DNA of 64,000 nt from Aurantibacillus circumpalustris (GCF_029625215.1 NZ_CP121197.1:1364001-1428000), one strand, 5' to 3'; positions 16,084 through 25,593 are shown, counted from the first letter of the stretch. Numbers and translations: made by a program. The notes: generated from the letters alone by a model not told the origin.

Positions 16084-18459
16084 TTGACAAATCCCGTAAA
16101 CAATAAAAAACAGGCTATTGTATCTGCAAAGGATCTTAATCTTATACTTCGCATCTTAAAACCCAATTGGTGGATCCCTTTAATAATTTTGCCAATTTTT
16201 TACGCTCTTGGAACTTTTTACGTGTACCGTTTAACAACTGTTTATAAGGCATCAACTGAATTTTTGCTCAAATCTGACGATGCTTATTACAAAAACAATG
16301 TTCTTAGTGATGCTAGTTTTTTCGCAGCCAGTTCTTACATGGATAACTCGAACGAAACGCGTATTATTCAATCCTATGATTTATCCAGTAAAGTGGTCGA
16401 TAAGTTATTAGATCGTTTGCAGGTTTCTTATTTTATTGTGGGAAAAGTGCGCACCACTGAGCAATTTTCTGGAATACCGTTCAATATCGCAATTAATTCC
16501 ATTAACCCTCGGTTTTATGAGCAAATGTTTGACCTAAAAATTGTAGATTTTGAAAATTATGAAATAAGCTTTAAGGAAGAAGGAACCGAGCAGGTAAAAA
16601 AAGGAAAATTTGATGAAGAACTGGTCGATTTAGACTTGATTATTAATATTACCCGAGATAAGAGTTTCACCAAAGAAACCATTGAGGGTTTCAAGACTAT
16701 TTTTTATCAGTTTAACATCCATAATAAAGACTATTTGGTCAATCAGATCCGATCAAATTTAGTGGTAGAAAATCCCGAATATACCCAGATATTGAAAGTG
16801 GTGCTTAAAGATGTTATTCCAGAGCGTGCTATTTTAATTTTGGACACCCTGAACGGTGTTTATGCTGAAAGTAAACTAAAATCGAAATTTGAACTGAACG
16901 AACGAACAATTGCCTACATAGACAAACAGTTAAATGAGATCACTTTTTCCTTAAAAAACATTGAGGATACGATGCAAAATTATAAGGAGAAAAAATCCAT
17001 TATCAATTTAGAGTGGCAGCAAGGCGATTTTCTGGATAAGATAAGTAAGTATGATGGGGAAAAATCACAAATGCAATTACAAGTAAGTGCTTTAAATGAC
17101 TTGGAAAAATATATTATAGAAGATAAAGATCCACAGTTTTTACCGCCTTCTGTATTTATTATTGAAAAGGGTGGTTTTATGACTCAGGCTGTGAACGATT
17201 TGTACACCAAACAAATTGAGTTGAATAGGATGTATAATGTGGCTAAGGAAACCAATCCGTTAGTTGCTGATCTGCGCGCGAGCATCAAAAAAACAAAACA
17301 AGATCTTTTAATTTACATCAGTAATGCACGCAAAGCTGCGAATATGCAAATTGTGAATTTAGAAAAAGAAATTTCTGATTACATCAGTGAGGCCAAACTT
17401 ATACCAGGCAAACAAAGGGATGTATTAAATATTCAACGTAAAGCAACGGTAAGCGAAGAGTTATACAATTTTCTTTTAGAAAAAAAGGCTAGTACAAAAA
17501 TTGCGAGGGCAAGTATTGTACCTGATATGAAAATTGTGGAAGTTCCGAGATACGCAGGTGTTGACTCGCCAGATAAACCAAAAATTGAAAAGCAATTCTT
17601 TTCAATAGGTCTCATTATATCTATTTTAATCATTTTTGTTAGAGCGTTTTTCTTTACTAAAATTAAAACTGTAGAACAATTGAAAGAAATGACTGAATTG
17701 CCTTTGATTGGCGTTCTGCCATTTGTGAAAGATAGTTTAGCTGAAGACATTATTGTTGAACAAAGGCCGAATGATCAGATTTCGGAGGCGTTTAGAAATT
17801 TAAGAACAAATTTGCAATATGCGAATATTGAAACCGATGCAAAAACATACTTGGTGACCTCTTTTTTACCCGGTGAAGGGAAAACCTTTACTTCGGTAAA
17901 CCTAGCAGCTACTTTGGCAAAGAGTGGTAAAAAAACAGTTATCATTGAACTCGATCTTCACAAACCTAGGGTTTATAAACGTTTTGGCCTACAGGCTCAA
18001 ACTAAAGGTATCACAACTTGCATAACAGGTCAAAATAGTTTTGAGGAGATTGTCTCAGAAACGTATGTTCAAAATCTGTATTGTATTTATTCAGGCCCTG
18101 TGCCACCTAATCCCTCTGACTTTGTTCTTTCTGATAAGATGAAAGAAATTATTACCCAAGCTAAAGCTGAATTTGACTATGTGATTATAGACACACCTCC
18201 TGCTGGCCTTTTGTCTGATTCCATCTACCTCATACAAAATGTTGATGCATCAATATTTGTATTAAACACAAGATCAAGTACTAAAAAGGTGGTTACTTTT
18301 ATTGAAGAAGTAATTCGATCGAATAATTTAAAAAATGTTTTACTTATCTTAAATGGTGTAAGCAGAAACAGTAAACGTTACTATTATCAAGGATATGGGT
18401 ATAGTTATGGTTATGGTTATGGTTATGGTTACGGCAAAGGCTCGGGATATAAAAAATAA
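16084..18459 (+). CDS. Polysaccharide co-polymerase / tyrosine autokinase (Wzc-like)
   Basis: 791-aa BY-kinase of the Wzc/exopolysaccharide family that controls polymerisation and export of surface glycans. A Wzz-type domain begins with a TM helix at about 31-53, is followed by a long coiled-coil periplasmic region (about 260-470), and closes with a second TM helix at about 505-525. The cytoplasmic kinase has Walker A FLPGEGKTFTSVN (Lys about 600), Walker A-prime VIIELDLHKP and Walker B YVIIDTPPAG (about 698-708). The C-terminal tail has 11 tyrosines in a Gly-Tyr repeat. The start is TTG 16084; no ATG lies nearby. It heads the polysaccharide region and is divergent from the exosortase operon. 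Confidence 0.93.
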   Translation: MTNPVNNKKQAIVSAKDLNLILRILKPNWWIPLIILPIFYALGTFYVYRLTTVYKASTEFLLKSDDAYYKNNVLSDASFFAASSYMDNSNETRIIQSYDLSSKVVDKLLDRLQVSYFIVGKVRTTEQFSGIPFNIAINSINPRFYEQMFDLKIVDFENYEISFKEEGTEQVKKGKFDEELVDLDLIINITRDKSFTKETIEGFKTIFYQFNIHNKDYLVNQIRSNLVVENPEYTQILKVVLKDVIPERAILILDTLNGVYAESKLKSKFELNERTIAYIDKQLNEITFSLKNIEDTMQNYKEKKSIINLEWQQGDFLDKISKYDGEKSQMQLQVSALNDLEKYIIEDKDPQFLPPSVFIIEKGGFMTQAVNDLYTKQIELNRMYNVAKETNPLVADLRASIKKTKQDLLIYISNARKAANMQIVNLEKEISDYISEAKLIPGKQRDVLNIQRKATVSEELYNFLLEKKASTKIARASIVPDMKIVEVPRYAGVDSPDKPKIEKQFFSIGLIISILIIFVRAFFFTKIKTVEQLKEMTELPLIGVLPFVKDSLAEDIIVEQRPNDQISEAFRNLRTNLQYANIETDAKTYLVTSFLPGEGKTFTSVNLAATLAKSGKKTVIIELDLHKPRVYKRFGLQAQTKGITTCITGQNSFEEIVSETYVQNLYCIYSGPVPPNPSDFVLSDKMKEIITQAKAEFDYVIIDTPPAGLLSDSIYLIQNVDASIFVLNTRSSTKKVVTFIEEVIRSNNLKNVLLILNGVSRNSKRYYYQGYGYSYGYGYGYGYGKGSGYKK
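18405..18434 (+). repeat. In-frame hexanucleotide repeat (TTATGG) in kinase tail
   Basis: Four perfect TTATGG units (18405-18428) and a degenerate fifth (TTACGG) encode the Gly-Tyr tail of the Wzc-like kinase. Loss or gain of units would change the tyrosine number without a frameshift. Confidence 0.85.
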
Positions 18460-18540
18460 TTTCCAGTTGCAGGAAACTGGTAAGCAATCTACGAATAAGT
18501 TTACTTATTATCAGAATCGATTAAACCGAAGTTAGACAGT

Positions 18541-18603
18541 AGAAGCCTTTGGAAACGATGCCCTACTGGCTTAGCGGGATAACCCCGACTTAGTACCTGT
18601 TAG
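18541..18603 (+). repeat. Degenerate intergenic repeat, copy 1
   Basis: Its 3-prime core, CCCGACTTAGTACCTGTTAG (18584-18603), matches 16 of 20 bases with 45843-45862, and weaker similarity extends back to an AGAAG block in both copies, with similar spacing. Confidence 0.4.
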
Positions 18604-18812
18604 TAATCATTGTTGTGACGACGTTTGGGTAGAAGAAATTTCGTCTTGATAGACTTAAATAATTCTAATTTATTTAAACTTTAGGCTTATTTGCGGACAA
18701 GTTTTCGTGGTAAATATTTTTTACGGATTGCATCAAAAAACAAACATTTTGTAACCTGGCGATTTCGAACCTCTGTGTTGAAAAAAGAAGAAAGAGCGTC
18801 CTATAGATTTTC

Positions 18813-18820
18813 TAACTTTA
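18813..18820 (+). promoter_or_regulatory. Promoter box TAACTTTA, leaderless arrangement
   Basis: One mismatch to TAnnTTTG, 4 nt before the GTG start of uvrC at 18825. Confidence 0.45.
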
Positions 18821-18824
18821 CCGT

Positions 18825-20651
18825 GTGACTGAAGATTTTCCTGAACACATACAGAACCTAATAAAAACCTTGCCAGAAACACCTGGTGTTTATCAATATT
18901 ACGATACAGAGAACACTTTATTGTATGTTGGTAAAGCAAAAAATCTAAAAAAACGGGTTACTTCTTATTTTACCAAAGATCACGATAATGGGCGCCTTCG
19001 TATCATGGTAAATAAAATTCACGACATTAAAACCGTTAAGGTAAACAGTGAATTAGACGCATTGCTTCTGGAAAATAACTTAATTAAAAGTCTTAAACCC
19101 AGGTACAACATAAATCTGAGGGACGATAAAACGTATCCTTGGATCATTCTTAAAAATGAGCGTTTTCCACGTTTGTTTTATACGCGAAAACAAATAAAAG
19201 ATGGTAGTGAGTATTTTGGTCCTTACGCTTCTGGAAAAGTAATGCATACTCTGTTGGATCTCATTCGTCAAACCTATCCCTTACGTACTTGTAGCTATTT
19301 ATTAAGTAAAGAAAATATTGACAAAGGTAAATTCAGAGCGTGTTTGGAGTTTCATATTGGTCGTTGTAAGGCGCCTTGTGTAAACAAACAAGAAGAGGAT
19401 GAATACAATCAGAACATTTCTGAAATTCGCCAAATTATTAAAGGTGACATAGGATTTGCTTTACGTGATCTAAAAGATAAAATGAATGAAGCCGCCGAAA
19501 AGTATGAATTTGAAAAGGCTGAGCTATTAAAAAATAAAATCGATGTTTTAAGCGATTACCAAAGTAAATCCACGATTGTACACCCTTCTATCACTAACAC
19601 AGATGTCATTAATATTATTAGTGACGAAAAGAACGCCTACCTACATTATTTTAAAATAATTAATGGAGCTATCATCCATGCACAAACAATCGAACTAAAG
19701 AAAAAAATTGAAGAAAGTGATGAAGACATGCTTATGTTTGCGATTATCGAATTTAGAAATAGATTTAAAAGTGCCAGTAAAGAAATATTAGTTCCTTTTG
19801 CTCCGAGTATTGCTATTACAGATTGCGAGTATGTGATCCCAAAAATTGGTGACAAAAAAAAGTTACTTGATCTCTGTTATAAAAACGCACTCGCCTATAA
19901 ACAAGAAAGAGAGAATCAACTTGCTTTAACCGATCCTGAAAGACATACAGAACGCATCATGAATCAGATGATGAAAGATTTAAGAATGAGCGAACAACCA
20001 CGCCGTATAGAAGGCTTTGATAATAGTAACATGCAGGGTGAATACGCGGTAAGTGCCATGCCTGTTTTTATAGATGGAAAACCTGCAAAAAAAGAATACA
20101 GACATTTTAATGTAAAAACCGTCGTTGGTCCAGATGATTTTGCCACCATGGAAGAGGTGATTCTTAGAAGGTATTCAAGAGTCTTAGAAGAAAATTTACC
20201 AATGCCACAATTGATTGTTATTGATGGTGGAAAAGGTCAATTGGGAGCTGCTGTTGAAAGTTTAAGAAAACTAAATTTAATGGGAAAGGTAGCCATCATT
20301 GGAATTGCAAAACGCTTAGAAGAAATTTATTTCCCTGGAGATCCCTTGCCTTTATATTTGGATAAACGAAGCGAGACTTTAAAAATTATTCAACAAATTC
20401 GCGATGAGTCGCACCGTTTTGGAATTACGCATCACCGCAACAAACGAAGTCGCGAAACATTTAAAACAGAGTTAAACGAGATAAAAGGCATAAGCGTTAA
20501 AACAGCAGAAAAATTATTGATCGAATTAAAAAGCGTAAAAAACATTAAAGAAGCTACTCTCGAAGAAATGGAAAAAGTAATTGGTGCTTCAAAGGCAAAG
20601 TTGGTTTATGATTTTTTTAATAGCCAAAATTCTAATTCAATTCAAGAATAA
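18825..20651 (+). CDS. uvrC: Excinuclease ABC subunit C
   Basis: Nucleotide excision repair endonuclease that makes both incisions with UvrB. The 608-aa protein has the N-terminal GIY-YIG domain (PETPGVYQYYDTENTLLYVGKAKNL, about 17-41, continuing to about 95), a UVR helix pair around 200-235, the RNase-H-like 5-prime nuclease core (GFDNSNMQGEYAVSAMPVF, about 395-413) and C-terminal helix-hairpin-helix motifs (GISVKTAEKLLIELKS). GTG 18825 fits the family start and the promoter box just before it. A DUF4476 gene follows after 11 bp. Confidence 0.96.
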   Translation: MTEDFPEHIQNLIKTLPETPGVYQYYDTENTLLYVGKAKNLKKRVTSYFTKDHDNGRLRIMVNKIHDIKTVKVNSELDALLLENNLIKSLKPRYNINLRDDKTYPWIILKNERFPRLFYTRKQIKDGSEYFGPYASGKVMHTLLDLIRQTYPLRTCSYLLSKENIDKGKFRACLEFHIGRCKAPCVNKQEEDEYNQNISEIRQIIKGDIGFALRDLKDKMNEAAEKYEFEKAELLKNKIDVLSDYQSKSTIVHPSITNTDVINIISDEKNAYLHYFKIINGAIIHAQTIELKKKIEESDEDMLMFAIIEFRNRFKSASKEILVPFAPSIAITDCEYVIPKIGDKKKLLDLCYKNALAYKQERENQLALTDPERHTERIMNQMMKDLRMSEQPRRIEGFDNSNMQGEYAVSAMPVFIDGKPAKKEYRHFNVKTVVGPDDFATMEEVILRRYSRVLEENLPMPQLIVIDGGKGQLGAAVESLRKLNLMGKVAIIGIAKRLEEIYFPGDPLPLYLDKRSETLKIIQQIRDESHRFGITHHRNKRSRETFKTELNEIKGISVKTAEKLLIELKSVKNIKEATLEEMEKVIGASKAKLVYDFFNSQNSNSIQE

Positions 20652-20662
20652 AAAAACTAAGT

Positions 20663-21754
20663 ATGAGATGCAAAACATTGATACTCTTTCTGTTTTTAAT
20701 CTGCAATTATTTTTCTCAAAATAACCTGAGCTTAACTTCTGCTGATGGAAAAGTATTTAGGGTTTTTATTTCAAACAAAGCATACAACCAAACATGGCAA
20801 GCCCATGTATTAGTCGAAAAAATCACAGAAGATACGCTAAATATTGAAGTTGAATATGAAAACAAAAAACGGTATCCGTCTACGATTTATTTTTTAGAGC
20901 ACGGAACTTCCATTAAGAACAAAGAATTTAATTTCCAATTGGAGAGCGATGGCACAAAATTAAAACTCCGCTTTGCTGGAACGTACGCGGTAAGTCCATT
21001 GCCAAGTCCTTTAGTTCCAGTAAAGCCAGTAGTTGATACTAGCCAGAAATACCGAAATGCTGTTTTGGGACATTTTTGTGAATTGAAAGAAGGAAAACCT
21101 TTTTACTTTGATAATGTTCCAAAAGAAAATAGTTGCCAAAAAGCGATGCCTGCAGAAAACCTGAATTATGTTGCTTTACTCATGACAAAGGCAGAGGTTC
21201 CTGATCATAAGTTTACGATTGTTGAAAATGTGTGTCGTAATAATTGTTTGAGCATTGGTCAGTTAAGCAAGCTATTAAATTACATTGAATATGAAATCGA
21301 GAAATTGAAAATCGTGCGCTTAGCATATCTTCATCTAGTGGATCTCAATAACAAAAAGGAACTTGAGAAAAATTTTCGTTTCGAAGCTTCGATAAAAGAA
21401 CTAGACACGTTTTTCAGGAACGCAGAGGAGAAACAAACGCAGGTGACAAAAAAATGCGAGTCCTCAGCTTCACAAATGCTAATTGATAAATACTGCGAAA
21501 AACTAGCAACGTTTTCTAACGATGCAGAAAGATTTGAATCGCTAAAAAGGACTTACGTAGATTTATGTTATTCTTCGAATCAGATTACACAAGTACTCAG
21601 TAAGTTTGTTCACGACCGTGAAAAACTAGAAGTTGCAAAATTGTTGTTCCAGTATTGTGTGGATAAGGATAAATTTATGCTAACGAAAGAGGTGTTTTCT
21701 TATGGTCAAAGTATAAGTGAACTACAGGATTTTGTAAACAAGCAGTCGCGTTAA
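20663..21754 (+). CDS. DUF4476 domain-containing secreted protein
   Basis: 363 aa with a signal peptide (about 1-18). A beta-rich N-terminal part is followed by a helical region of two DUF4476-like repeats: about 165-255 (VENVCRNNCLSIGQLSKLLNYI, then a paired helix with RLAYLHLVDL) and about 280-360. DUF4476 is a Bacteroidota family of extracytoplasmic proteins with no known function. It starts 11 bp after uvrC but is probably unrelated to repair; the pairing may only reflect co-transcription. Confidence 0.75.
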   Translation: MRCKTLILFLFLICNYFSQNNLSLTSADGKVFRVFISNKAYNQTWQAHVLVEKITEDTLNIEVEYENKKRYPSTIYFLEHGTSIKNKEFNFQLESDGTKLKLRFAGTYAVSPLPSPLVPVKPVVDTSQKYRNAVLGHFCELKEGKPFYFDNVPKENSCQKAMPAENLNYVALLMTKAEVPDHKFTIVENVCRNNCLSIGQLSKLLNYIEYEIEKLKIVRLAYLHLVDLNNKKELEKNFRFEASIKELDTFFRNAEEKQTQVTKKCESSASQMLIDKYCEKLATFSNDAERFESLKRTYVDLCYSSNQITQVLSKFVHDREKLEVAKLLFQYCVDKDKFMLTKEVFSYGQSISELQDFVNKQSR

Positions 21755-21795
21755 ACAAAGCCTAAATCTCTTTATAAAAATACCCTTCCTTTGTG

Positions 21796-21803
21796 TATAT
21801 TTA
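21796..21803 (+). promoter_or_regulatory. Promoter box TATATTTA, leaderless arrangement
   Basis: One mismatch to TAnnTTTG, 5 nt before the TTG at 21809. It overlaps the longer reading frame that begins at 21791, which argues against that start. Confidence 0.45.
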
Positions 21804-21808
21804 CAGCG

Positions 21809-23008
21809 TTGAAGCCAATTCTTGAAATAAAAGGAATCAGTAAAAAGTATCAGATTCAAAGTAATGCTAAACCGTATTTAAGTTTGCGTGAGAGTTTGTT
21901 TTCTTTTTTAAAACCTTCTTCTCAAAAAGAGGAGTTTTGGGCTTTACAGGATGTTAGTTTTGATGTTCAAGCCGGTGATACTATCGGTATTATTGGTAAA
22001 AACGGAGCAGGAAAATCAACATTACTTAAAATTCTTTCTAAAATAACACCCCCAACTTCTGGTAATATTACTTGTAGAGGTCGAATTGCTTCACTTTTGG
22101 AAGTAGGAACTGGATTTCATTCAGAATTAAGCGGAAGAGAAAATGTTTTTTTTAATGGTTCTATTTTGGGTATGAAGCGCAAAGAAATTCTTAAAAATTT
22201 TGATGCCATAGTTGATTTTGCAAATGTTGAAAAATTCATTGACACGCCGCTAAAGCATTATAGTAGTGGCATGCAATTGCGTTTAGCGTTTGCGGTAGCT
22301 GCTTTTTTAGAAAATGAAATTTTAATTGTAGATGAAGTTCTCGCAGTAGGCGATGCCGAATTCCAAAAAAAATGCATCGGTAAAATGGGTGATATAAGCA
22401 AAAGCGGACGCACTGTTTTATTTGTGAGCCATAATCTCGTTCAATTAAAAGATATTTGTGAGAAAAGCATTTTACTTGAAAAAGGTGCCATCATCTACAG
22501 TGGTAAAACTGTTGAATCGATAGCGCATTACCAAAATAAATTATTACCCGGAAAAGTATCCTTAAAAAATGCTTTGCGTAAAGGTCCTTCGCAATCCATT
22601 TTTCAGTTTACCGATATGGTTATTGCGAACGAAGAAAATCTTTTAGAAAAAAATAAAATCCAAATCAACATAGAATTTACAACAACACAAAAAATCACTG
22701 ATCTGGTAGTTGGTGTTTTATTTTCTGAATCTTCTGGTACAAAAGTATTGGAAGTTCGGTCAAACCAATCTTCTGCAGTACTGAATGTAGAAAAGGAAGG
22801 CGACTATACTATGCAAGTAGAATTCGACTCTTTTTTAAAATCAAATATTTATTCTTTGAGTATTGGTGCGCGTTCTAAGGAGGGTTTATTAGAATATTTA
22901 CCCGATCTTTATACAGTAGAAATTAAACCGAACGCGGCTCACAATCACCAACTTATAAACGATCTCTCGGGTTCCTTTATTATTAATTCAAATTGGAAGC
23001 TACAATGA
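21809..23008 (+). CDS. Polysaccharide ABC transporter ATP-binding protein (Wzt-like)
   Basis: 399-aa ATPase of the O-antigen/teichoic acid exporter type. Walker A IIGKNGAGKST is at about 61-71, followed by the signature HYSSGMQLRLAFAVAA, Walker B ILIVDEVLAVGDAEF and H-loop VLFVSHN. Residues about 250-399 form a C-terminal beta domain like Wzt_C, which in known systems recognises the modified end of the glycan. Its membrane permease partner (ABC-2 type) is not found in this window. Probable TTG start at 21809. First gene of the main sugar cluster; its stop overlaps the next start as ATGA. Confidence 0.88.
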   Translation: MKPILEIKGISKKYQIQSNAKPYLSLRESLFSFLKPSSQKEEFWALQDVSFDVQAGDTIGIIGKNGAGKSTLLKILSKITPPTSGNITCRGRIASLLEVGTGFHSELSGRENVFFNGSILGMKRKEILKNFDAIVDFANVEKFIDTPLKHYSSGMQLRLAFAVAAFLENEILIVDEVLAVGDAEFQKKCIGKMGDISKSGRTVLFVSHNLVQLKDICEKSILLEKGAIIYSGKTVESIAHYQNKLLPGKVSLKNALRKGPSQSIFQFTDMVIANEENLLEKNKIQINIEFTTTQKITDLVVGVLFSESSGTKVLEVRSNQSSAVLNVEKEGDYTMQVEFDSFLKSNIYSLSIGARSKEGLLEYLPDLYTVEIKPNAAHNHQLINDLSGSFIINSNWKLQ

Positions 23009-23898
23009 TAGATTCAAAATATGCAGAAATTTCTGATTTAAGCGATGCTCGTTTCGTAGAGATAAACAAAGCGATTGAAGCGTTAAACCTGAAATATAAT
23101 TTACCGGATCATGCAACTTTAAACAAAGCGAGGTTTTTGGATAATCCTATTATCAATGCTTCCGGAACATTTTATGGAGCAAGAATGTGGGAGTATCCTT
23201 TCGCGATAATTAATGCGGAATTAAAAGAAGGAATGACGTGTGCAGATATTGGTTGTGGATCAACTCCTTTTACTCCTTATTTAGCAAGTGTTACAGGACA
23301 AAATACAGTAACTGGATTTGACAATGATTTTCTAGAAAACGACAATACACATTTTGCTTTTGGGGTAAGAAAAGAATTTATTAAGGATACCGGCATACAA
23401 TTTAAATTTTCAGGAATGGAAAAAATTGATGCTCAGGATAATTCATTTGACAGAGTTTTTTGCATCAGTGTTTTAGAGCATATTGATAATCCTGCAATTT
23501 GGCAAAAGGGATTAAAAGAAATGGCAAGAATATTAAAACCAGATGGACGTCTTATTCTTACTTTTGATTTTGCACTTTCAAATAAATATTTGTCGATTGG
23601 TGATGTTCTTAATTACACTGGACTTATTCCGTGTAATTTTATAAATATGAATTGGCCGACTGATCGTTTTGTAAAAGTAGAAAGTTTATCTATGGATGTT
23701 TTTGGTTTAGTACTTCAAAAGCCGAGTGGAACCGTGTATACAGATCATTCAAAAATGAAAAGTATTCCAAGAGAAAGAGCACTTACTGTTTACGTGCCGG
23801 AAGTAACATATCCTCATGAACTTCAAATTGCTAAAGACATTAATAGAGGGAAGTTGCTCACTGTTTCAAAAATAGTTTTAAATCGCTATAAAAAATAG
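23005..23898 (+). CDS. Class I SAM-dependent methyltransferase
   Basis: 297-aa enzyme with SAM motif I at CADIGCGSTPFTPYL, the acidic residue after strand 2 in TVTGFDND, and motif post-II FDRVFCISVLEHIDNP followed by LKPDGRLILTFD. This is a type 11-like methyltransferase fold, probably acting on a sugar or on the glycan end. ATG 23005 overlaps the upstream stop by 4 bp, which supports coupling to the ABC ATPase. A link to Wzt_C recognition of a methylated terminus is inference. Confidence 0.82.
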   Translation: MIDSKYAEISDLSDARFVEINKAIEALNLKYNLPDHATLNKARFLDNPIINASGTFYGARMWEYPFAIINAELKEGMTCADIGCGSTPFTPYLASVTGQNTVTGFDNDFLENDNTHFAFGVRKEFIKDTGIQFKFSGMEKIDAQDNSFDRVFCISVLEHIDNPAIWQKGLKEMARILKPDGRLILTFDFALSNKYLSIGDVLNYTGLIPCNFINMNWPTDRFVKVESLSMDVFGLVLQKPSGTVYTDHSKMKSIPRERALTVYVPEVTYPHELQIAKDINRGKLLTVSKIVLNRYKK

Positions 23899-23899
23899 G

Positions 23900-24805
23900 A
23901 TGGGTTTTTATCTAAATAAAATTTCATTTATGCTTCAGCGACTCGCTTGGAAGCTGAGGTGGATATTTTCGGAAAGAAAAATAGAAGTGAAACCATCTGA
24001 CTTTTCAATTATTGTTGTTGGAAGAAATGATAATTATGGCGGCGATTTTTCTTTAAGATTAAAAACAACTATTGATTGGAATTTAAAACAGTTGCCGGGT
24101 GCTGAATTAATTTATGTGGAATGGAATAAAATTGAAGATAAAGAAAGTGATTGTAAATGGATAGAGGAAAGATACACGAATGCTAAATGCTACTCTGTCT
24201 CAAATAAAGTGCATCAAACAATAACGCAAAATCCAAAAATGCCCGTTATGGAATATTTTGCAAAAAACATTGGCATGCGAATGGCTACTAAACCTTGGCT
24301 TCTAATGATTAATGCCGATTGTTTGATTGGAAATGATACCAAAGAGAATCTTAAAAAGCTCAGCAATAAATATGTGTATGGTACCCATTATGTTAGTTTT
24401 AAATGGGACAACAAATCTATTACAGAGAATCACCTGAATAATAAAGAAACGCATGTAGTTGTTTTCCCTGCTCCAGATCACATGGGTTCAGTAGTTGGAA
24501 ATTTTATTTTAACCCACAAAGACAATTGGATGCAAGCAAGTGGATACGATGAAACTTTAACCAATGTTCGTGCCGGTGTTGATTCTAATGGACTAAATCA
24601 ATTGTATCATAAAGGTCTAAAGCCAATGGTACTCGGAACCCATTTTCATTTGGATCATCCTGAGTCCATTGTTCACGGCGCTAACGCAACTCACGGTGCA
24701 CATCAGTTTAATAACATTCCATATCAGAATGCTGATACCTGGGGATTTAGCGACAAAACATTCATACAACTAAGCAAACGGATATGGCAATTAGAAAAAA
24801 TTTAG
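23900..24805 (+). CDS. Putative GT-A-type glycosyltransferase
   Basis: 301 aa; exact family not recognised. FSIIVVGRNDNYGGDF (about 35-50) resembles the start of a GT-A nucleotide-binding strand. WLLMINADCLIGND (about 133-146) is placed like a DxD metal site with surrounding hydrophobic strand, and VVGNFILTHKDNWMQASGYDE resembles the acceptor side of galactosyltransferase-like folds. Several histidines near the C-terminus (THFHLDHPESIVHGANATHG) are unusual. It lies 1 bp after a methyltransferase and overlaps the following epimerase by 22 bp, so it belongs to the sugar operon. Confidence 0.6.
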   Translation: MGFYLNKISFMLQRLAWKLRWIFSERKIEVKPSDFSIIVVGRNDNYGGDFSLRLKTTIDWNLKQLPGAELIYVEWNKIEDKESDCKWIEERYTNAKCYSVSNKVHQTITQNPKMPVMEYFAKNIGMRMATKPWLLMINADCLIGNDTKENLKKLSNKYVYGTHYVSFKWDNKSITENHLNNKETHVVVFPAPDHMGSVVGNFILTHKDNWMQASGYDETLTNVRAGVDSNGLNQLYHKGLKPMVLGTHFHLDHPESIVHGANATHGAHQFNNIPYQNADTWGFSDKTFIQLSKRIWQLEKI

Positions 24806-25587
24806 TGTTAGGTGGGGCTGGTACTATTGGTACAGCGCTTTGTAATTATCTCAAATCTATTAATGAAGAAGTTATTTCATTGGATTTAAAGACTGGATTT
24901 GATGTGCGCACGGATAATCTTGATGCGTACAAAGATGTAGATTATGTTTGGTTCTTAGCGTGGGAAGTGGGCGGCGCAAAATATTTAGGTAACGAAAATT
25001 ATTTGCTCGATATTATTCGCAACAACACTACCATCTGTGAAAAAGTATTTCAGTTTCTTGAAAGTACAAAATTGCCTTTTATGTTTGCCTCTTCTCAATT
25101 GGCAGGACCTGACACACCTTATGGGGTTACAAAATTATTGGGTGAAGAATGGTCGAGGATTTTAAACGGACAAATTTGTCGTTTCTGGAACGTATATGGT
25201 TGGGAAGAACCCGGGGAAAAATCGCATGTTATTCCAGATCTAATTCAGCAAGCACTTATCAATAAAAAGATTGAATTGCTAACTGACGGTCAGGAACAGC
25301 GCCAGTTTATATACATGGATGACTGTGTAGAAAATATGATAGCCATTCGCAATGCTGGTGCAACACGAGTGGACATTACAAATGGTAATTGGGTTACCAT
25401 TGAACAGATGGCATCGCAGATAGCGGCATTACACAATGTTCCTATGAAACTTGGAAATAAAAAAGGGTACTCAAATAAAATCGAACCAATTTCGACTTAC
25501 CCACTTGTATTTAAAACAGATTTTAAAACTGGCATAAAAAATATTTCCGAAAAGTCTAAAAAGTTCTTCGAAGAAAAAAATAAATAA
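24784..25587 (+). CDS. NAD-dependent epimerase/dehydratase family protein
   Basis: 267-aa extended short-chain dehydrogenase. It has the Rossmann motif GGAGTIGTALCNYL at about 9-22, the catalytic Tyr-Lys pair in PYGVTKLLGEEW, and RQFIYMDDCVENMI, a typical sugar-epimerase segment. The Ser/Thr of the triad is probably in FASSQLAG. The protein is shorter than the usual 310-330 aa. It probably makes or converts a nucleotide sugar; the substrate is not readable. It overlaps its upstream neighbour by 22 bp. Confidence 0.82.
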   Translation: MAIRKNLVLGGAGTIGTALCNYLKSINEEVISLDLKTGFDVRTDNLDAYKDVDYVWFLAWEVGGAKYLGNENYLLDIIRNNTTICEKVFQFLESTKLPFMFASSQLAGPDTPYGVTKLLGEEWSRILNGQICRFWNVYGWEEPGEKSHVIPDLIQQALINKKIELLTDGQEQRQFIYMDDCVENMIAIRNAGATRVDITNGNWVTIEQMASQIAALHNVPMKLGNKKGYSNKIEPISTYPLVFKTDFKTGIKNISEKSKKFFEEKNK

Positions 25588-25593
25588 ACAGGG

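Larger units (their letters stand above)
18460..18824. other. Intergenic region before uvrC with dispersed repeat
   Basis: 365 bases without a gene. A weak hairpin (TTCCAGTT/AAACTGG) follows the kinase stop. Bases 18541-18603 form one copy of a degenerate intergenic repeat, and the uvrC promoter box is at the right end. The rest shows nothing I can name. Confidence 0.5.

Noticed and set aside
18760-18785. Minus-strand GGTTCGAAATC resembling a tRNA T-loop
   Set aside because: The bases on either side do not pair as a T-stem, and no acceptor, anticodon or D-arm can be drawn around it.
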